This document shows, piece after piece, positions 33,946 to 46,133 of a stretch of DNA of 64,000 nucleotides. The notes beneath the pieces were generated by a model. The model was not told where the DNA came from. It ran no database searches and worked only from the letters and a program-made list of their open reading frames with translations. Made by a program: the position numbers and the translations under genes. This DNA comes from Myrica gale (taxonomy: Eukaryota > Streptophyta > Magnoliopsida > Fagales > Myricaceae): contig OZ005608.1 of the NCBI GenBank assembly GCA_963930655.1, positions 12,028,001 through 12,092,000 on the forward strand, written 5' to 3'. How positions within the stretch are numbered: position 1 is the stretch's first letter; every line of letters starts with the position of its first letter.

Positions 33946-34223
33946 GTTATGTTTGTTGCAATGATTTCTTATATGGATCCCTCTCACAGGGGAAATACAT
34001 CCATTCACGGGTATTCAACGTCGCTGAAAGAGGTTTTTCGCGCCGAATTGCGACAAAAAAATATCCGAGTTTTTGAAAAATCAAAATTTCGTCATGTAGT
34101 TTTCGTCTTCGTTTTTCGCACCGGAAAAGTGGAGTGTTTCCAAATACCGGCGGAAATCTAATCCCGTTCAGATAAATATTTTTTCCGCACGAAAATCTTC
34201 TCGGGGGCGGGAAAAAAGATGTT

Positions 34224-34342
34224 GGGGTGCAACACGAGGACTTCCCAGGAGGTCACCCATCCTAGTACTACTCTCGCCCAAGCACGCTTAACTGCGGAGT
34301 TCTGATGGGATCCGGTGCATTAGTGCTGGTATGATCGCACCC
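34224..34342 (-). rRNA. 5S rRNA: 5S ribosomal RNA
   Basis: Consensus gene; upstream spacer class V. Confidence 0.97.
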
Positions 34343-34620
34343 GTTATGGTTGTTGCAATGATTTCTTATATGGATCCCTCTCACAGGGGAAATACATCCA
34401 TTCACGGGTATTCAACGTCGCTGAAAGAGGTTTTTCGCGCCGAATTGCTACAAAAAAATATCGGAGTTTTTGAAAAATCAAAATTTCGTCATGTAGTTTT
34501 CGTCTTCGTTTTTCGCACCGGAAAAGTGGAGTGTTTTCAAATACCGGCGGAAATCTAATCCCGTTCAGATAAATATTTTTTCCGCACGAAAATCTTCTCG
34601 GGGGCGGGAAAAAAGATGTT

Positions 34621-34739
34621 GGGGTGCAACACGAGGACTTCCCAGGAGGTCACCCATCCTAGTACTACTCTCGCCCAAGCACGCTTAACTGCGGAGTTCT
34701 GATGGGATCCGGTGCATTAGTGCTGGTATGATCGCACCC
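34621..34739 (-). rRNA. 5S rRNA: 5S ribosomal RNA
   Basis: Consensus gene; upstream spacer class S. Confidence 0.97.
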
Positions 34740-35017
34740 GTTATGTTTGTTGCAATGATTTCTTATATGGATCCCTCTCACAGGGGAAATACATCCATTC
34801 ACGGGTATTCAACGTCGCTGAAAGAGGTTTTTCGAGCCGAATTGCGACAAAAAAATATCCGAGTTTTTGAAAAATCAAAATTTCGTCATGTAGTTTTCGT
34901 CTTCGTTTTTCGCACCGGAAAAGTGGAGTGTTTTCAAATACCGGCGGAAATCTAATCCCGTTCAGATAAATATTTTTTCCGCACGAAAATCTTCTCGGGG
35001 GCGGGAAAAAAGATGTT

Positions 35018-35136
35018 GGGGTGCAACACGAGGACTTCCCAGGAGGTCACCCATCCTAGTACTACTCTCGCCCAAGCACGCTTAACTGCGGAGTTCTGAT
35101 GGGATCCGGTGCATTAGTGCTGGTATGATCGCACCC
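35018..35136 (-). rRNA. 5S rRNA: 5S ribosomal RNA
   Basis: Consensus gene; upstream spacer class LF with a private T to A near 35278. Confidence 0.97.
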
Positions 35137-35414
35137 GTTATGTTTGTTGCAATGATTTCTTATATGGATCCCTCTCACAGGGGAAATACATCCATTCACG
35201 GGTATTCAACGTCGCTGAAAGAGCTTTTTCGCGCCGAATTGCGACAAAAAAATATCCGAGTTTTTGAAAAATCAAAAATTCGTCATGTAGTTTTCGTCTT
35301 CTTTTTTCGCACCGGAAAAGTGGAGTGTTTCCAAATACCGGCGGAAATCTAATCCCGTTCAGATAAATATTTTTTCCGCACGAAAATCTTCTCGGGGGCG
35401 GGAAAAAAGATGTT

Positions 35415-35533
35415 GGGGTGCAACACGAGGACTTCCCAGGAGGTCACCCATCCTAGTACTACTCTCGCCCAAGCACGCTTAACTGCGGAGTTCTGATGGG
35501 ATCCGGTGCATTAGTGCTGGTATGATCGCACCC
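35415..35533 (-). rRNA. 5S rRNA: 5S ribosomal RNA
   Basis: Consensus gene; upstream spacer class S. Confidence 0.97.
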
Positions 35534-35811
35534 GTTATGTTTGTTGCAATGATTTCTTATATGGATCCCTCTCACAGGGGAAATACATCCATTCACGGGT
35601 ATTCAACGTCGCTGAAAGAGGTTTTTCGAGCCGAATTGCGACAAAAAAATATCCGAGTTTTTGAAAAATCAAAATTTCGTCATGTAGTTTTCGTCTTCGT
35701 TTTTCGCACCGGAAAAGTGGAGTGTTTTCAAATACCGGCGGAAATCTAATCCCGTTCAGATAAATATTTTTTCCGCACGAAAATCTTCTCGGGGGCGGGA
35801 AAAAAGATGTT

Positions 35812-35930
35812 GGGGTGCAACACGAGGACTTCCCAGGAGGTCACCCATCCTAGTACTACTCTCGCCCAAGCACGCTTAACTGCGGAGTTCTGATGGGATC
35901 CGGTGCATTAGTGCTGGTATGATCGCACCC
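35812..35930 (-). rRNA. 5S rRNA: 5S ribosomal RNA
   Basis: Consensus gene; upstream spacer class S. Confidence 0.97.
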
Positions 35931-36208
35931 GTTATGTTTGTTGCAATGATTTCTTATATGGATCCCTCTCACAGGGGAAATACATCCATTCACGGGTATT
36001 CAACGTCGCTGAAAGAGGTTTTTCGCGCCGAATTGCGACAAAAAAATATCCGAGTTTTTGAAAAATCAAAATTTCGTCATGTAGTTTTCGTCTTCGTTTT
36101 TCGCACCGGAAAAGTGGAGTGTTTCCAAATACCGGCGGAAATCTAATCCCGTTCAGATAAATATTTTTTCCGCACGAAAATCTTCTCGGGGGCGGGAAAA
36201 AAGATGTT

Positions 36209-36327
36209 GGGGTGCAACACGAGGACTTCCCAGGAGGTCACCCATCCTAGTACTACTCTCGCCCAAGCACGCTTAACTGCGGAGTTCTGATGGGATCCGG
36301 TGCATTAGTGCTGGTATGATCGCACCC
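36209..36327 (-). rRNA. 5S rRNA: 5S ribosomal RNA
   Basis: Consensus gene; upstream spacer class S. Confidence 0.97.
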
Positions 36328-36605
36328 GTTATGTTTGTTGCAATGATTTCTTATATGGATCCCTCTCACAGGGGAAATACATCCATTCACGGGTATTCAA
36401 CGTCGCTGAAAGAGGTTTTTCGAGCCGAATTGCGACAAAAAAATATCCGAGTTTTTGAAAAATCAAAATTTCGTCATGTAGTTTTCGTCTTCGTTTTTCG
36501 CACCGGAAAAGTGGAGTGTTTTCAAATACCGGCGGAAATCTAATCCCGTTCAGATAAATATTTTTTCCGCACGAAAATCTTCTCGGGGGCGGGAAAAAAG
36601 ATGTT

Positions 36606-36724
36606 GGGGTGCAACACGAGGACTTCCCAGGAGGTCACCCATCCAAGTACTACTCTCGCCCAAGCACGCTTAACTGCGGAGTTCTGATGGGATCCGGTGC
36701 ATTAGTGCTGGTATGATCGCACCC
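36606..36724 (-). rRNA. 5S rRNA: 5S ribosomal RNA
   Basis: A80T, private, at the same position as the common A80G; upstream spacer class A. Confidence 0.95.
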
Positions 36725-37002
36725 GCTATGTTTGTTGCAATGATTTCTTATATGGATCCCTCTCACAGGGGAAATACATCCATTCACGGGTATTCAACGT
36801 CGCTGAAAGAGGTTTTTCGAGCCGAATTGCGACAAAAAAATATCCGAGTTTTTGAAAAATCAAAATTTCGTCATGTAGTTTTCGTCTTCGTTTTTCGCAC
36901 CGGAAAAGTGGAGTGTTTTCAAATACCGGCGGAAATCTAATCCCGTTCAGATAAATATTTTTTCCGCACGAAAATCTTCTCGGGGGCGGGAAAAAAGATG
37001 TT

Positions 37003-37121
37003 GGGGTGCAACACGAGGACTTCCCAGGAGGTCACCCATCCTAGTACTACTCTCGCCCAAGCGCGCTTAACTGCGGAGTTCTGATGGGATCCGGTGCATT
37101 AGTGCTGGTATGATCGCACCC
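37003..37121 (-). rRNA. 5S rRNA: 5S ribosomal RNA
   Basis: T59C in box A; upstream spacer class A. Confidence 0.95.
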
Positions 37122-37399
37122 GCTATGTTTGTTGCAATGATTTCTTATATGGATCCCTCTCACAGGGGAAATACATCCATTCACGGGTATTCAACGTCGC
37201 TGAAAGAGGTTTTTCGAGCCGAATTGCGACAAAAAAATATCCGAGTTTTTGAAAAATCAAAATTTCGTCATGTAGTTTTCGTCTTCGTTTTTCGCACCGG
37301 AAAAGTGGAGTGTTTTCAAATACCGGCGGAAATCTAATCCCGTTCAGATAAATATTTTTTCCGCACGAAAATCTTCTCGGGGGCGGGAAAAAAGATGTT

Positions 37400-37518
37400 G
37401 GGGTGCAACACGAGGACTTCCCAGGAGGTCACCCATCCTAGTACTACTCTCGCCCAAGCGCGCTTAACTGCGGAGTTCTGATGGGATCCGGTGCATTAGT
37501 GCTGGTATGATCGCACCC
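37400..37518 (-). rRNA. 5S rRNA: 5S ribosomal RNA
   Basis: T59C; upstream spacer class V. Confidence 0.95.
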
Positions 37519-37796
37519 GTTATGGTTGTTGCAATGATTTCTTATATGGATCCCTCTCACAGGGGAAATACATCCATTCACGGGTATTCAACGTCGCTGA
37601 AAGAGGTTTTTCGCGCCGAATTGCTACAAAAAAATATCGGAGTTTTTGAAAAATCAAAATTTCGTCATGTAGTTTTCGTCTTCGTTTTTCGCACCGGAAA
37701 AGTGGAGTGTTTTCAAATACCGGCGGAAATCTAATCCCGTTCAGATAAATATTTTTTCCGCACGAAAATCTTCTCGGGGGCGGGAAAAAAGATGTT

Positions 37797-37915
37797 GGGG
37801 TGCAACACGAGGACTTCCCAGGAGGTCACCCATCCTAGTACTACTCTCGCCCAAGCACGCTTAACTGCGGAGTTCTGATGGGATCCGGTGCATTAGTGCT
37901 GGTATGATCGCACCC
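37797..37915 (-). rRNA. 5S rRNA: 5S ribosomal RNA
   Basis: Consensus gene; upstream spacer class F. Confidence 0.97.
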
Positions 37916-38193
37916 GTTATGTTTGTTGCAATGATTTCTTATATGGATCCCTCTCACAGGGGAAATACATCCATTCACGGGTATTCAACGTCGCTGAAAG
38001 AGGTTTTTCGCGCCGAATTGCGACAAAAAAATATCCGAGTTTTTGAAAAATCAAAATTTCGTCATGTAGTTTTCGTCTTCTTTTTTCGCACCGGAAAAGT
38101 GGAGTGTTTCCAAATACCGGCGGAAATCTAATCCCGTTCAGATAAATATTTTTTCCGCACGAAAATCTTCTCGGGGGCGGGAAAAAAGATGTT

Positions 38194-38312
38194 GGGGTGC
38201 AACACGAGGACTTCCCAGGAGGTCACCCATCCTAGTACTACTCTCGCCCAAGCACGCTTAACTGCGGAGTTCTGATGGGATCCGGTGCATTAGTGCTGGT
38301 ATGATCGCACCC
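38194..38312 (-). rRNA. 5S rRNA: 5S ribosomal RNA
   Basis: Consensus gene; upstream spacer class S with a private C to T near 38552. Confidence 0.97.
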
Positions 38313-38590
38313 GTTATGTTTGTTGCAATGATTTCTTATATGGATCCCTCTCACAGGGGAAATACATCCATTCACGGGTATTCAACGTCGCTGAAAGAGG
38401 TTTTTCGCGCCGAATTGCGACAAAAAAATATCCGAGTTTTTGAAAAATCAAAATTTCGTCATGTAGTTTTCGTCTTCGTTTTTCGCACCGGAAAAGTGGA
38501 GTGTTTCCAAATACCGGCGGAAATCTAATCCCGTTCAGATAAATATTTTTTTCGCACGAAAATCTTCTCGGGGGCGGGAAAAAAGATGTT

Positions 38591-38709
38591 GGGGTGCAAC
38601 ACGAGGACTTCCCAGGAGGTCACCCATCCTAGTACTACTCTCGCCCAAGCACGCTTAACTGCGGAGTTCTGATGGGATCCGGTGCATTAGTGCTGGTATG
38701 ATCGCACCC
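38591..38709 (-). rRNA. 5S rRNA: 5S ribosomal RNA
   Basis: Consensus gene; upstream spacer class S. Confidence 0.97.
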
Positions 38710-38987
38710 GTTATGTTTGTTGCAATGATTTCTTATATGGATCCCTCTCACAGGGGAAATACATCCATTCACGGGTATTCAACGTCGCTGAAAGAGGTTT
38801 TTCGAGCCGAATTGCGACAAAAAAATATCCGAGTTTTTGAAAAATCAAAATTTCGTCATGTAGTTTTCGTCTTCGTTTTTCGCACCGGAAAAGTGGAGTG
38901 TTTTCAAATACCGGCGGAAATCTAATCCCGTTCAGATAAATATTTTTTCCGCACGAAAATCTTCTCGGGGGCGGGAAAAAAGATGTT

Positions 38988-39106
38988 GGGGTGCAACACG
39001 AGGACTTCCCAGGAGGTCACCCATCCTAGTACTACTCTCGCCCAAGCACGCTTAACTGCGGAGTTCTGATGGGATCCGGTGCATTAGTGCTGGTATGATC
39101 GCACCC
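38988..39106 (-). rRNA. 5S rRNA: 5S ribosomal RNA
   Basis: Consensus gene; upstream spacer class A. Confidence 0.97.
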
Positions 39107-39384
39107 GCTATGTTTGTTGCAATGATTTCTTATATGGATCCCTCTCACAGGGGAAATACATCCATTCACGGGTATTCAACGTCGCTGAAAGAGGTTTTTC
39201 GAGCCGAATTGCGACAAAAAAATATCCGAGTTTTTGAAAAATCAAAATTTCGTCATGTAGTTTTCGTCTTCGTTTTTCGCACCGGAAAAGTGGAGTGTTT
39301 TCAAATACCGGCGGAAATCTAATCCCGTTCAGATAAATATTTTTTCCGCACGAAAATCTTCTCGGGGGCGGGAAAAAAGATGTT

Positions 39385-39503
39385 GGGGTGCAACACGAGG
39401 ACTTCCCAGGAGGTCACCCATCCTAGTACTACTCTCGCCCAAGCGCGCTTAACTGCGGAGTTCTGATGGGATCCGGTGCATTAGTGCTGGTATGATCGCA
39501 CCC
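39385..39503 (-). rRNA. 5S rRNA: 5S ribosomal RNA
   Basis: T59C; upstream spacer class V, matching the unit five places earlier. Confidence 0.95.
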
Positions 39504-39781
39504 GTTATGGTTGTTGCAATGATTTCTTATATGGATCCCTCTCACAGGGGAAATACATCCATTCACGGGTATTCAACGTCGCTGAAAGAGGTTTTTCGCG
39601 CCGAATTGCTACAAAAAAATATCGGAGTTTTTGAAAAATCAAAATTTCGTCATGTAGTTTTCGTCTTCGTTTTTCGCACCGGAAAAGTGGAGTGTTTTCA
39701 AATACCGGCGGAAATCTAATCCCGTTCAGATAAATATTTTTTCCGCACGAAAATCTTCTCGGGGGCGGGAAAAAAGATGTT

Positions 39782-39900
39782 GGGGTGCAACACGAGGACT
39801 TCCCAGGAGGTCACCCATCCTAGTACTACTCTCGCCCAAGCACGCTTAACTGCGGAGTTCTGATGGGATCCGGTGCATTAGTGCTGGTATGATCGCACCC
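39782..39900 (-). rRNA. 5S rRNA: 5S ribosomal RNA
   Basis: Consensus gene; upstream spacer class F. Confidence 0.97.
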
Positions 39901-40178
39901 GTTATGTTTGTTGCAATGATTTCTTATATGGATCCCTCTCACAGGGGAAATACATCCATTCACGGGTATTCAACGTCGCTGAAAGAGGTTTTTCGCGCCG
40001 AATTGCGACAAAAAAATATCCGAGTTTTTGAAAAATCAAAATTTCGTCATGTAGTTTTCGTCTTCTTTTTTCGCACCGGAAAAGTGGAGTGTTTCCAAAT
40101 ACCGGCGGAAATCTAATCCCGTTCAGATAAATATTTTTTCCGCACGAAAATCTTCTCGGGGGCGGGAAAAAAGATGTT

Positions 40179-40297
40179 GGGGTGCAACACGAGGACTTCC
40201 CAGGAGGTCACCCATCCTAGTACTACTCTCGCCCAAGCACGCTTAACTGCGGAGTTCTGATGGGATCCGGTGCATTAGTGCTGGTATGATCGCACCC
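40179..40297 (-). rRNA. 5S rRNA: 5S ribosomal RNA
   Basis: Consensus gene; upstream spacer mosaic: class S apart from the class V mark at -121. Confidence 0.97.
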
Positions 40298-40575
40298 GTT
40301 ATGTTTGTTGCAATGATTTCTTATATGGATCCCTCTCACAGGGGAAATACATCCATTCACGGGTATTCAACGTCGCTGAAAGAGGTTTTTCGAGCCGAAT
40401 TGCGACAAAAAAATATCGGAGTTTTTGAAAAATCAAAATTTCGTCATGTAGTTTTCGTCTTCGTTTTTCGCACCGGAAAAGTGGAGTGTTTTCAAATACC
40501 GGCGGAAATCTAATCCCGTTCAGATAAATATTTTTTCCGCACGAAAATCTTCTCGGGGGCGGGAAAAAAGATGTT

Positions 40576-40694
40576 GGGGTGCAACACGAGGACTTCCCAG
40601 GAGGTCACCCATCCTAGTACTACTCTCGCCCAAGCGCGCTTAACTGCGGAGTTCTGATGGGATCCGGTGCATTAGTGCTGGTATGATCGCACCC
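40576..40694 (-). rRNA. 5S rRNA: 5S ribosomal RNA
   Basis: T59C; upstream spacer class A. Confidence 0.95.
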
Positions 40695-40972
40695 GCTATG
40701 TTTGTTGCAATGATTTCTTATATGGATCCCTCTCACAGGGGAAATACATCCATTCACGGGTATTCAACGTCGCTGAAAGAGGTTTTTCGAGCCGAATTGC
40801 GACAAAAAAATATCCGAGTTTTTGAAAAATCAAAATTTCGTCATGTAGTTTTCGTCTTCGTTTTTCGCACCGGAAAAGTGGAGTGTTTTCAAATACCGGC
40901 GGAAATCTAATCCCGTTCAGATAAATATTTTTTCCGCACGAAAATCTTCTCGGGGGCGGGAAAAAAGATGTT

Positions 40973-41091
40973 GGGGTGCAACACGAGGACTTCCCAGGAG
41001 GTCACCCATCCTAGTACTACTCTCGCCCAAGCACGCTTAACTGCGGAGTTCTGATGGGATCCGGTGCATTAGTGCTGGTATGATCGCACCC
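40973..41091 (-). rRNA. 5S rRNA: 5S ribosomal RNA
   Basis: Consensus gene; upstream spacer class V. Confidence 0.97.
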
Positions 41092-41369
41092 GTTATGGTT
41101 GTTGCAATGATTTCTTATATGGATCCCTCTCACAGGGGAAATACATCCATTCACGGGTATTCAACGTCGCTGAAAGAGGTTTTTCGCGCCGAATTGCTAC
41201 AAAAAAATATCGGAGTTTTTGAAAAATCAAAATTTCGTCATGTAGTTTTCGTCTTCGTTTTTCGCACCGGAAAAGTGGAGTGTTTTCAAATACCGGCGGA
41301 AATCTAATCCCGTTCAGATAAATATTTTTTCCGCACGAAAATCTTCTCGGGGGCGGGAAAAAAGATGTT

Positions 41370-41488
41370 GGGGTGCAACACGAGGACTTCCCAGGAGGTC
41401 ACCCATCCTAGTACTACTCTCGCCCAAGCACGCTTAACTGCGGAGTTCTGATGGGATCCGGTGCATTAGTGCTGGTATGATCGCACCC
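41370..41488 (-). rRNA. 5S rRNA: 5S ribosomal RNA
   Basis: Consensus gene; upstream spacer class S, the last plain S spacer in the window. Confidence 0.97.
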
Positions 41489-41766
41489 GTTATGTTTGTT
41501 GCAATGATTTCTTATATGGATCCCTCTCACAGGGGAAATACATCCATTCACGGGTATTCAACGTCGCTGAAAGAGGTTTTTCGAGCCGAATTGCGACAAA
41601 AAAATATCCGAGTTTTTGAAAAATCAAAATTTCGTCATGTAGTTTTCGTCTTCGTTTTTCGCACCGGAAAAGTGGAGTGTTTTCAAATACCGGCGGAAAT
41701 CTAATCCCGTTCAGATAAATATTTTTTCCGCACGAAAATCTTCTCGGGGGCGGGAAAAAAGATGTT

Positions 41767-41885
41767 GGGGTGCAACACGAGGACTTCCCAGGAGGTCACC
41801 CATCCTAGTACTACTCTCGCCCAAGCACGCTTAACTGCGGAGTTCTGATGGGATCCGGTGCATTAGTGCTGGTATGATCGCACCC
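41767..41885 (-). rRNA. 5S rRNA: 5S ribosomal RNA
   Basis: Consensus gene; upstream spacer class V, first of four in a row. Confidence 0.97.
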
Positions 41886-42163
41886 GTTATGGTTGTTGCA
41901 ATGATTTCTTATATGGATCCCTCTCACAGGGGAAATACATCCATTCACGGGTATTCAACGTCGCTGAAAGAGGTTTTTCGCGCCGAATTGCTACAAAAAA
42001 ATATCGGAGTTTTTGAAAAATCAAAATTTCGTCATGTAGTTTTCGTCTTCGTTTTTCGCACCGGAAAAGTGGAGTGTTTTCAAATACCGGCGGAAATCTA
42101 ATCCCGTTCAGATAAATATTTTTTCCGCACGAAAATCTTCTCGGGGGCGGGAAAAAAGATGTT

Positions 42164-42282
42164 GGGGTGCAACACGAGGACTTCCCAGGAGGTCACCCAT
42201 CCTAGTACTACTCTCGCCCAAGCACGCTTAACTGCGGAGTTCTGATGGGATCCGGTGCATTAGTGCTGGTATGATCGCACCC
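42164..42282 (-). rRNA. 5S rRNA: 5S ribosomal RNA
   Basis: Consensus gene; upstream spacer class V. Confidence 0.97.
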
Positions 42283-42560
42283 GTTATGGTTGTTGCAATG
42301 ATTTCTTATATGGATCCCTCTCACAGGGGAAATACATCCATTCACGGGTATTCAACGTCGCTGAAAGAGGTTTTTCGCGCCGAATTGCTACAAAAAAATA
42401 TCGGAGTTTTTGAAAAATCAAAATTTCGTCATGTAGTTTTCGTCTTCGTTTTTCGCACCGGAAAAGTGGAGTGTTTTCAAATACCGGCGGAAATCTAATC
42501 CCGTTCAGATAAATATTTTTTCCGCACGAAAATCTTCTCGGGGGCGGGAAAAAAGATGTT

Positions 42561-42679
42561 GGGGTGCAACACGAGGACTTCCCAGGAGGTCACCCATCCT
42601 AGTACTACTCTCGCCCAAGCACGCTTAACTGCGGAGTTCTGATGGGATCCGGTGCATTAGTGCTGGTATGATCGCACCC
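42561..42679 (-). rRNA. 5S rRNA: 5S ribosomal RNA
   Basis: Consensus gene; upstream spacer class V. Confidence 0.97.
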
Positions 42680-42957
42680 GTTATGGTTGTTGCAATGATT
42701 TCTTATATGGATCCCTCTCACAGGGGAAATACATCCATTCACGGGTATTCAACGTCGCTGAAAGAGGTTTTTCGCGCCGAATTGCTACAAAAAAATATCG
42801 GAGTTTTTGAAAAATCAAAATTTCGTCATGTAGTTTTCGTCTTCGTTTTTCGCACCGGAAAAGTGGAGTGTTTTCAAATACCGGCGGAAATCTAATCCCG
42901 TTCAGATAAATATTTTTTCCGCACGAAAATCTTCTCGGGGGCGGGAAAAAAGATGTT

Positions 42958-43076
42958 GGGGTGCAACACGAGGACTTCCCAGGAGGTCACCCATCCTAGT
43001 ACTACTCTCGCCCAAGCACGCTTAACTGCGGAGTTCTGATGGGATCCGGTGCATTAGTGCTGGTATGATCGCACCC
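42958..43076 (-). rRNA. 5S rRNA: 5S ribosomal RNA
   Basis: Consensus gene; upstream spacer class V. Confidence 0.97.
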
Positions 43077-43354
43077 GTTATGGTTGTTGCAATGATTTCT
43101 TATATGGATCCCTCTCACAGGGGAAATACATCCATTCACGGGTATTCAACGTCGCTGAAAGAGGTTTTTCGCGCCGAATTGCTACAAAAAAATATCGGAG
43201 TTTTTGAAAAATCAAAATTTCGTCATGTAGTTTTCGTCTTCGTTTTTCGCACCGGAAAAGTGGAGTGTTTTCAAATACCGGCGGAAATCTAATCCCGTTC
43301 AGATAAATATTTTTTCCGCACGAAAATCTTCTCGGGGGCGGGAAAAAAGATGTT

Positions 43355-43473
43355 GGGGTGCAACACGAGGACTTCCCAGGAGGTCACCCATCCTAGTACT
43401 ACTCTCGCCCAAGCACGCTTAACTGCGGAGTTCTGATGGGATCCGGTGCATTAGTGCTGGTATGATCGCACCC
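43355..43473 (-). rRNA. 5S rRNA: 5S ribosomal RNA
   Basis: Consensus gene; upstream spacer class I, the first of that class. Confidence 0.97.
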
Positions 43474-43751
43474 GTTATATTTGTTGCAATGATTTCTTAT
43501 ATGGATCCCTCTCACAGGGGAAATACATCCATTCACTGGTATTCAACGTCGCTGAAAGAGGTTTTTCGAGCCGAATTGCGACAAAAAAATATCCGAGTTT
43601 TTGAAAAATCAAAATTTCGTCATGTAGTTTTCGATTTCGTTTTTCGCACCGGAAAAGTGGAGTGTTTTCAAATACCGGCGGAAATCTAATCCCGTTCAGA
43701 TAAATATTTTTTCCGCACGAAAATCTTCTCGGGGGCGGGAAAAAAGATGTT

Positions 43752-43870
43752 GGGGTGCAACACGAGGACTTCCCAGGAGGTCACCCATCCCAGTACTACT
43801 CTCGCCCAAGCACGCTTAACTGCGGAGTTCTGATGGGATCCGGTGCATTAGTGCTGGTATGATCGCACCC
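43752..43870 (-). rRNA. 5S rRNA: 5S ribosomal RNA
   Basis: A80G; upstream spacer class X, the first of that class. Confidence 0.96.
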
Positions 43871-44148
43871 GTTATGTTTGTTGCAATGATTTCTTATATG
43901 GATCCCTCTCACAGGGGAAATACATCCATTCACGGGTATTCAACGTCGCTGAAAGAGCTTTTTCGCGCCGAATTGCGACAAAAAAATATCCGAGTTTTTG
44001 AAAAATCAAAATTTCGTCATTAAGTTTTCGTCTTCTTTTTTCGCACCGGAAAAGTGGAGTGTTTCCAAATACCGGCGGAAATCTAATCCCGTTCAGATAA
44101 ATATTTTTTCCGCACGAAAATCTTCTCGGGGGCGGGAAAAAAGATGTT

Positions 44149-44267
44149 GGGGTGCAACACGAGGACTTCCCAGGAGGTCACCCATCCTAGTACTACTCTC
44201 GCCCAAGCACGCTTAACTGCGGAGTTCTGATGGGATCCGGTGCATTAGTGCTGGTATGATCGCACCC
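44149..44267 (-). rRNA. 5S rRNA: 5S ribosomal RNA
   Basis: Consensus gene; upstream spacer class V. Confidence 0.97.
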
Positions 44268-44545
44268 GTTATGGTTGTTGCAATGATTTCTTATATGGAT
44301 CCCTCTCACAGGGGAAATACATCCATTCACGGGTATTCAACGTCGCTGAAAGAGGTTTTTCGCGCCGAATTGCTACAAAAAAATATCGGAGTTTTTGAAA
44401 AATCAAAATTTCGTCATGTAGTTTTCGTCTTCGTTTTTCGCACCGGAAAAGTGGAGTGTTTTCAAATACCGGCGGAAATCTAATCCCGTTCAGATAAATA
44501 TTTTTTCCGCACGAAAATCTTCTCGGGGGCGGGAAAAAAGATGTT

Positions 44546-44664
44546 GGGGTGCAACACGAGGACTTCCCAGGAGGTCACCCATCCTAGTACTACTCTCGCC
44601 CAAGCACGCTTAACTGCGGAGTTCTGATGGGATCCGGTGCATTAGTGCTGGTATGATCGCACCC
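44546..44664 (-). rRNA. 5S rRNA: 5S ribosomal RNA
   Basis: Consensus gene; upstream spacer class V. Confidence 0.97.
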
Positions 44665-44942
44665 GTTATGGTTGTTGCAATGATTTCTTATATGGATCCC
44701 TCTCACAGGGGAAATACATCCATTCACGGGTATTCAACGTCGCTGAAAGAGGTTTTTCGCGCCGAATTGCTACAAAAAAATATCGGAGTTTTTGAAAAAT
44801 CAAAATTTCGTCATGTAGTTTTCGTCTTCGTTTTTCGCACCGGAAAAGTGGAGTGTTTTCAAATACCGGCGGAAATCTAATCCCGTTCAGATAAATATTT
44901 TTTCCGCACGAAAATCTTCTCGGGGGCGGGAAAAAAGATGTT

Positions 44943-45061
44943 GGGGTGCAACACGAGGACTTCCCAGGAGGTCACCCATCCTAGTACTACTCTCGCCCAA
45001 GCACGCTTAACTGCGGAGTTCTGATGGGATCCGGTGCATTAGTGCTGGTATGATCGCACCC
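44943..45061 (-). rRNA. 5S rRNA: 5S ribosomal RNA
   Basis: Consensus gene; upstream spacer class V. Confidence 0.97.
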
Positions 45062-45339
45062 GTTATGGTTGTTGCAATGATTTCTTATATGGATCCCTCT
45101 CACAGGGGAAATACATCCATTCACGGGTATTCAACGTCGCTGAAAGAGGTTTTTCGCGCCGAATTGCTACAAAAAAATATCGGAGTTTTTGAAAAATCAA
45201 AATTTCGTCATGTAGTTTTCGTCTTCGTTTTTCGCACCGGAAAAGTGGAGTGTTTTCAAATACCGGCGGAAATCTAATCCCGTTCAGATAAATATTTTTT
45301 CCGCACGAAAATCTTCTCGGGGGCGGGAAAAAAGATGTT

Positions 45340-45458
45340 GGGGTGCAACACGAGGACTTCCCAGGAGGTCACCCATCCTAGTACTACTCTCGCCCAAGCA
45401 CGCTTAACTGCGGAGTTCTGATGGGATCCGGTGCATTAGTGCTGGTATGATCGCACCC
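45340..45458 (-). rRNA. 5S rRNA: 5S ribosomal RNA
   Basis: Consensus gene; upstream spacer class I. Confidence 0.97.
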
Positions 45459-45736
45459 GTTATATTTGTTGCAATGATTTCTTATATGGATCCCTCTCAC
45501 AGGGGAAATACATCCATTCACTGGTATTCAACGTCGCTGAAAGAGGTTTTTCGAGCCGAATTGCGACAAAAAAATATCCGAGTTTTTGAAAAATCAAAAT
45601 TTCGTCATGTAGTTTTCGATTTCGTTTTTCGCACCGGAAAAGTGGAGTGTTTTCAAATACCGGCGGAAATCTAATCCCGTTCAGATAAATATTTTTTCCG
45701 CACGAAAATCTTCTCGGGGGCGGGAAAAAAGATGTT

Positions 45737-45855
45737 GGGGTGCAACACGAGGACTTCCCAGGAGGTCACCCATCCCAGTACTACTCTCGCCCAAGCACGC
45801 TTAACTGCGGAGTTCTGATGGGATCCGGTGCATTAGTGCTGGTATGATCGCACCC
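45737..45855 (-). rRNA. 5S rRNA: 5S ribosomal RNA
   Basis: A80G; upstream spacer class X. Confidence 0.96.
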
Positions 45856-46133
45856 GTTATGTTTGTTGCAATGATTTCTTATATGGATCCCTCTCACAGG
45901 GGAAATACATCCATTCACGGGTATTCAACGTCGCTGAAAGAGCTTTTTCGCGCCGAATTGCGACAAAAAAATATCCGAGTTTTTGAAAAATCAAAATTTC
46001 GTCATTAAGTTTTCGTCTTCTTTTTTCGCACCGGAAAAGTGGAGTGTTTCCAAATACCGGCGGAAATCTAATCCCGTTCAGATAAATATTTTTTCCGCAC
46101 GAAAATCTTCTCGGGGGCGGGAAAAAAGATGTT

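Larger units (their letters stand above)
32636..35017 (-). repeat. 6-unit higher-order repeat, copy 2
   Basis: Spacer classes F, F, S, S, V, S, with all six genes consensus. The next unit is class LF and ends the pattern. Confidence 0.72.
43355..45339 (-). repeat. 5-unit higher-order repeat, copy 1
   Basis: Spacer classes I, X, V, V, V, with A80G only in the X unit. The same order follows at an offset of 1,985 bp. Confidence 0.78.

Noticed and set aside
43998..44216. A 72-codon frame (MKNQNFV...) seen in X-type units
   Set aside because: It is another frame of the spacer and of the 5S complement, opened by the AC to TA change. It includes the antisense of most of a 5S gene.
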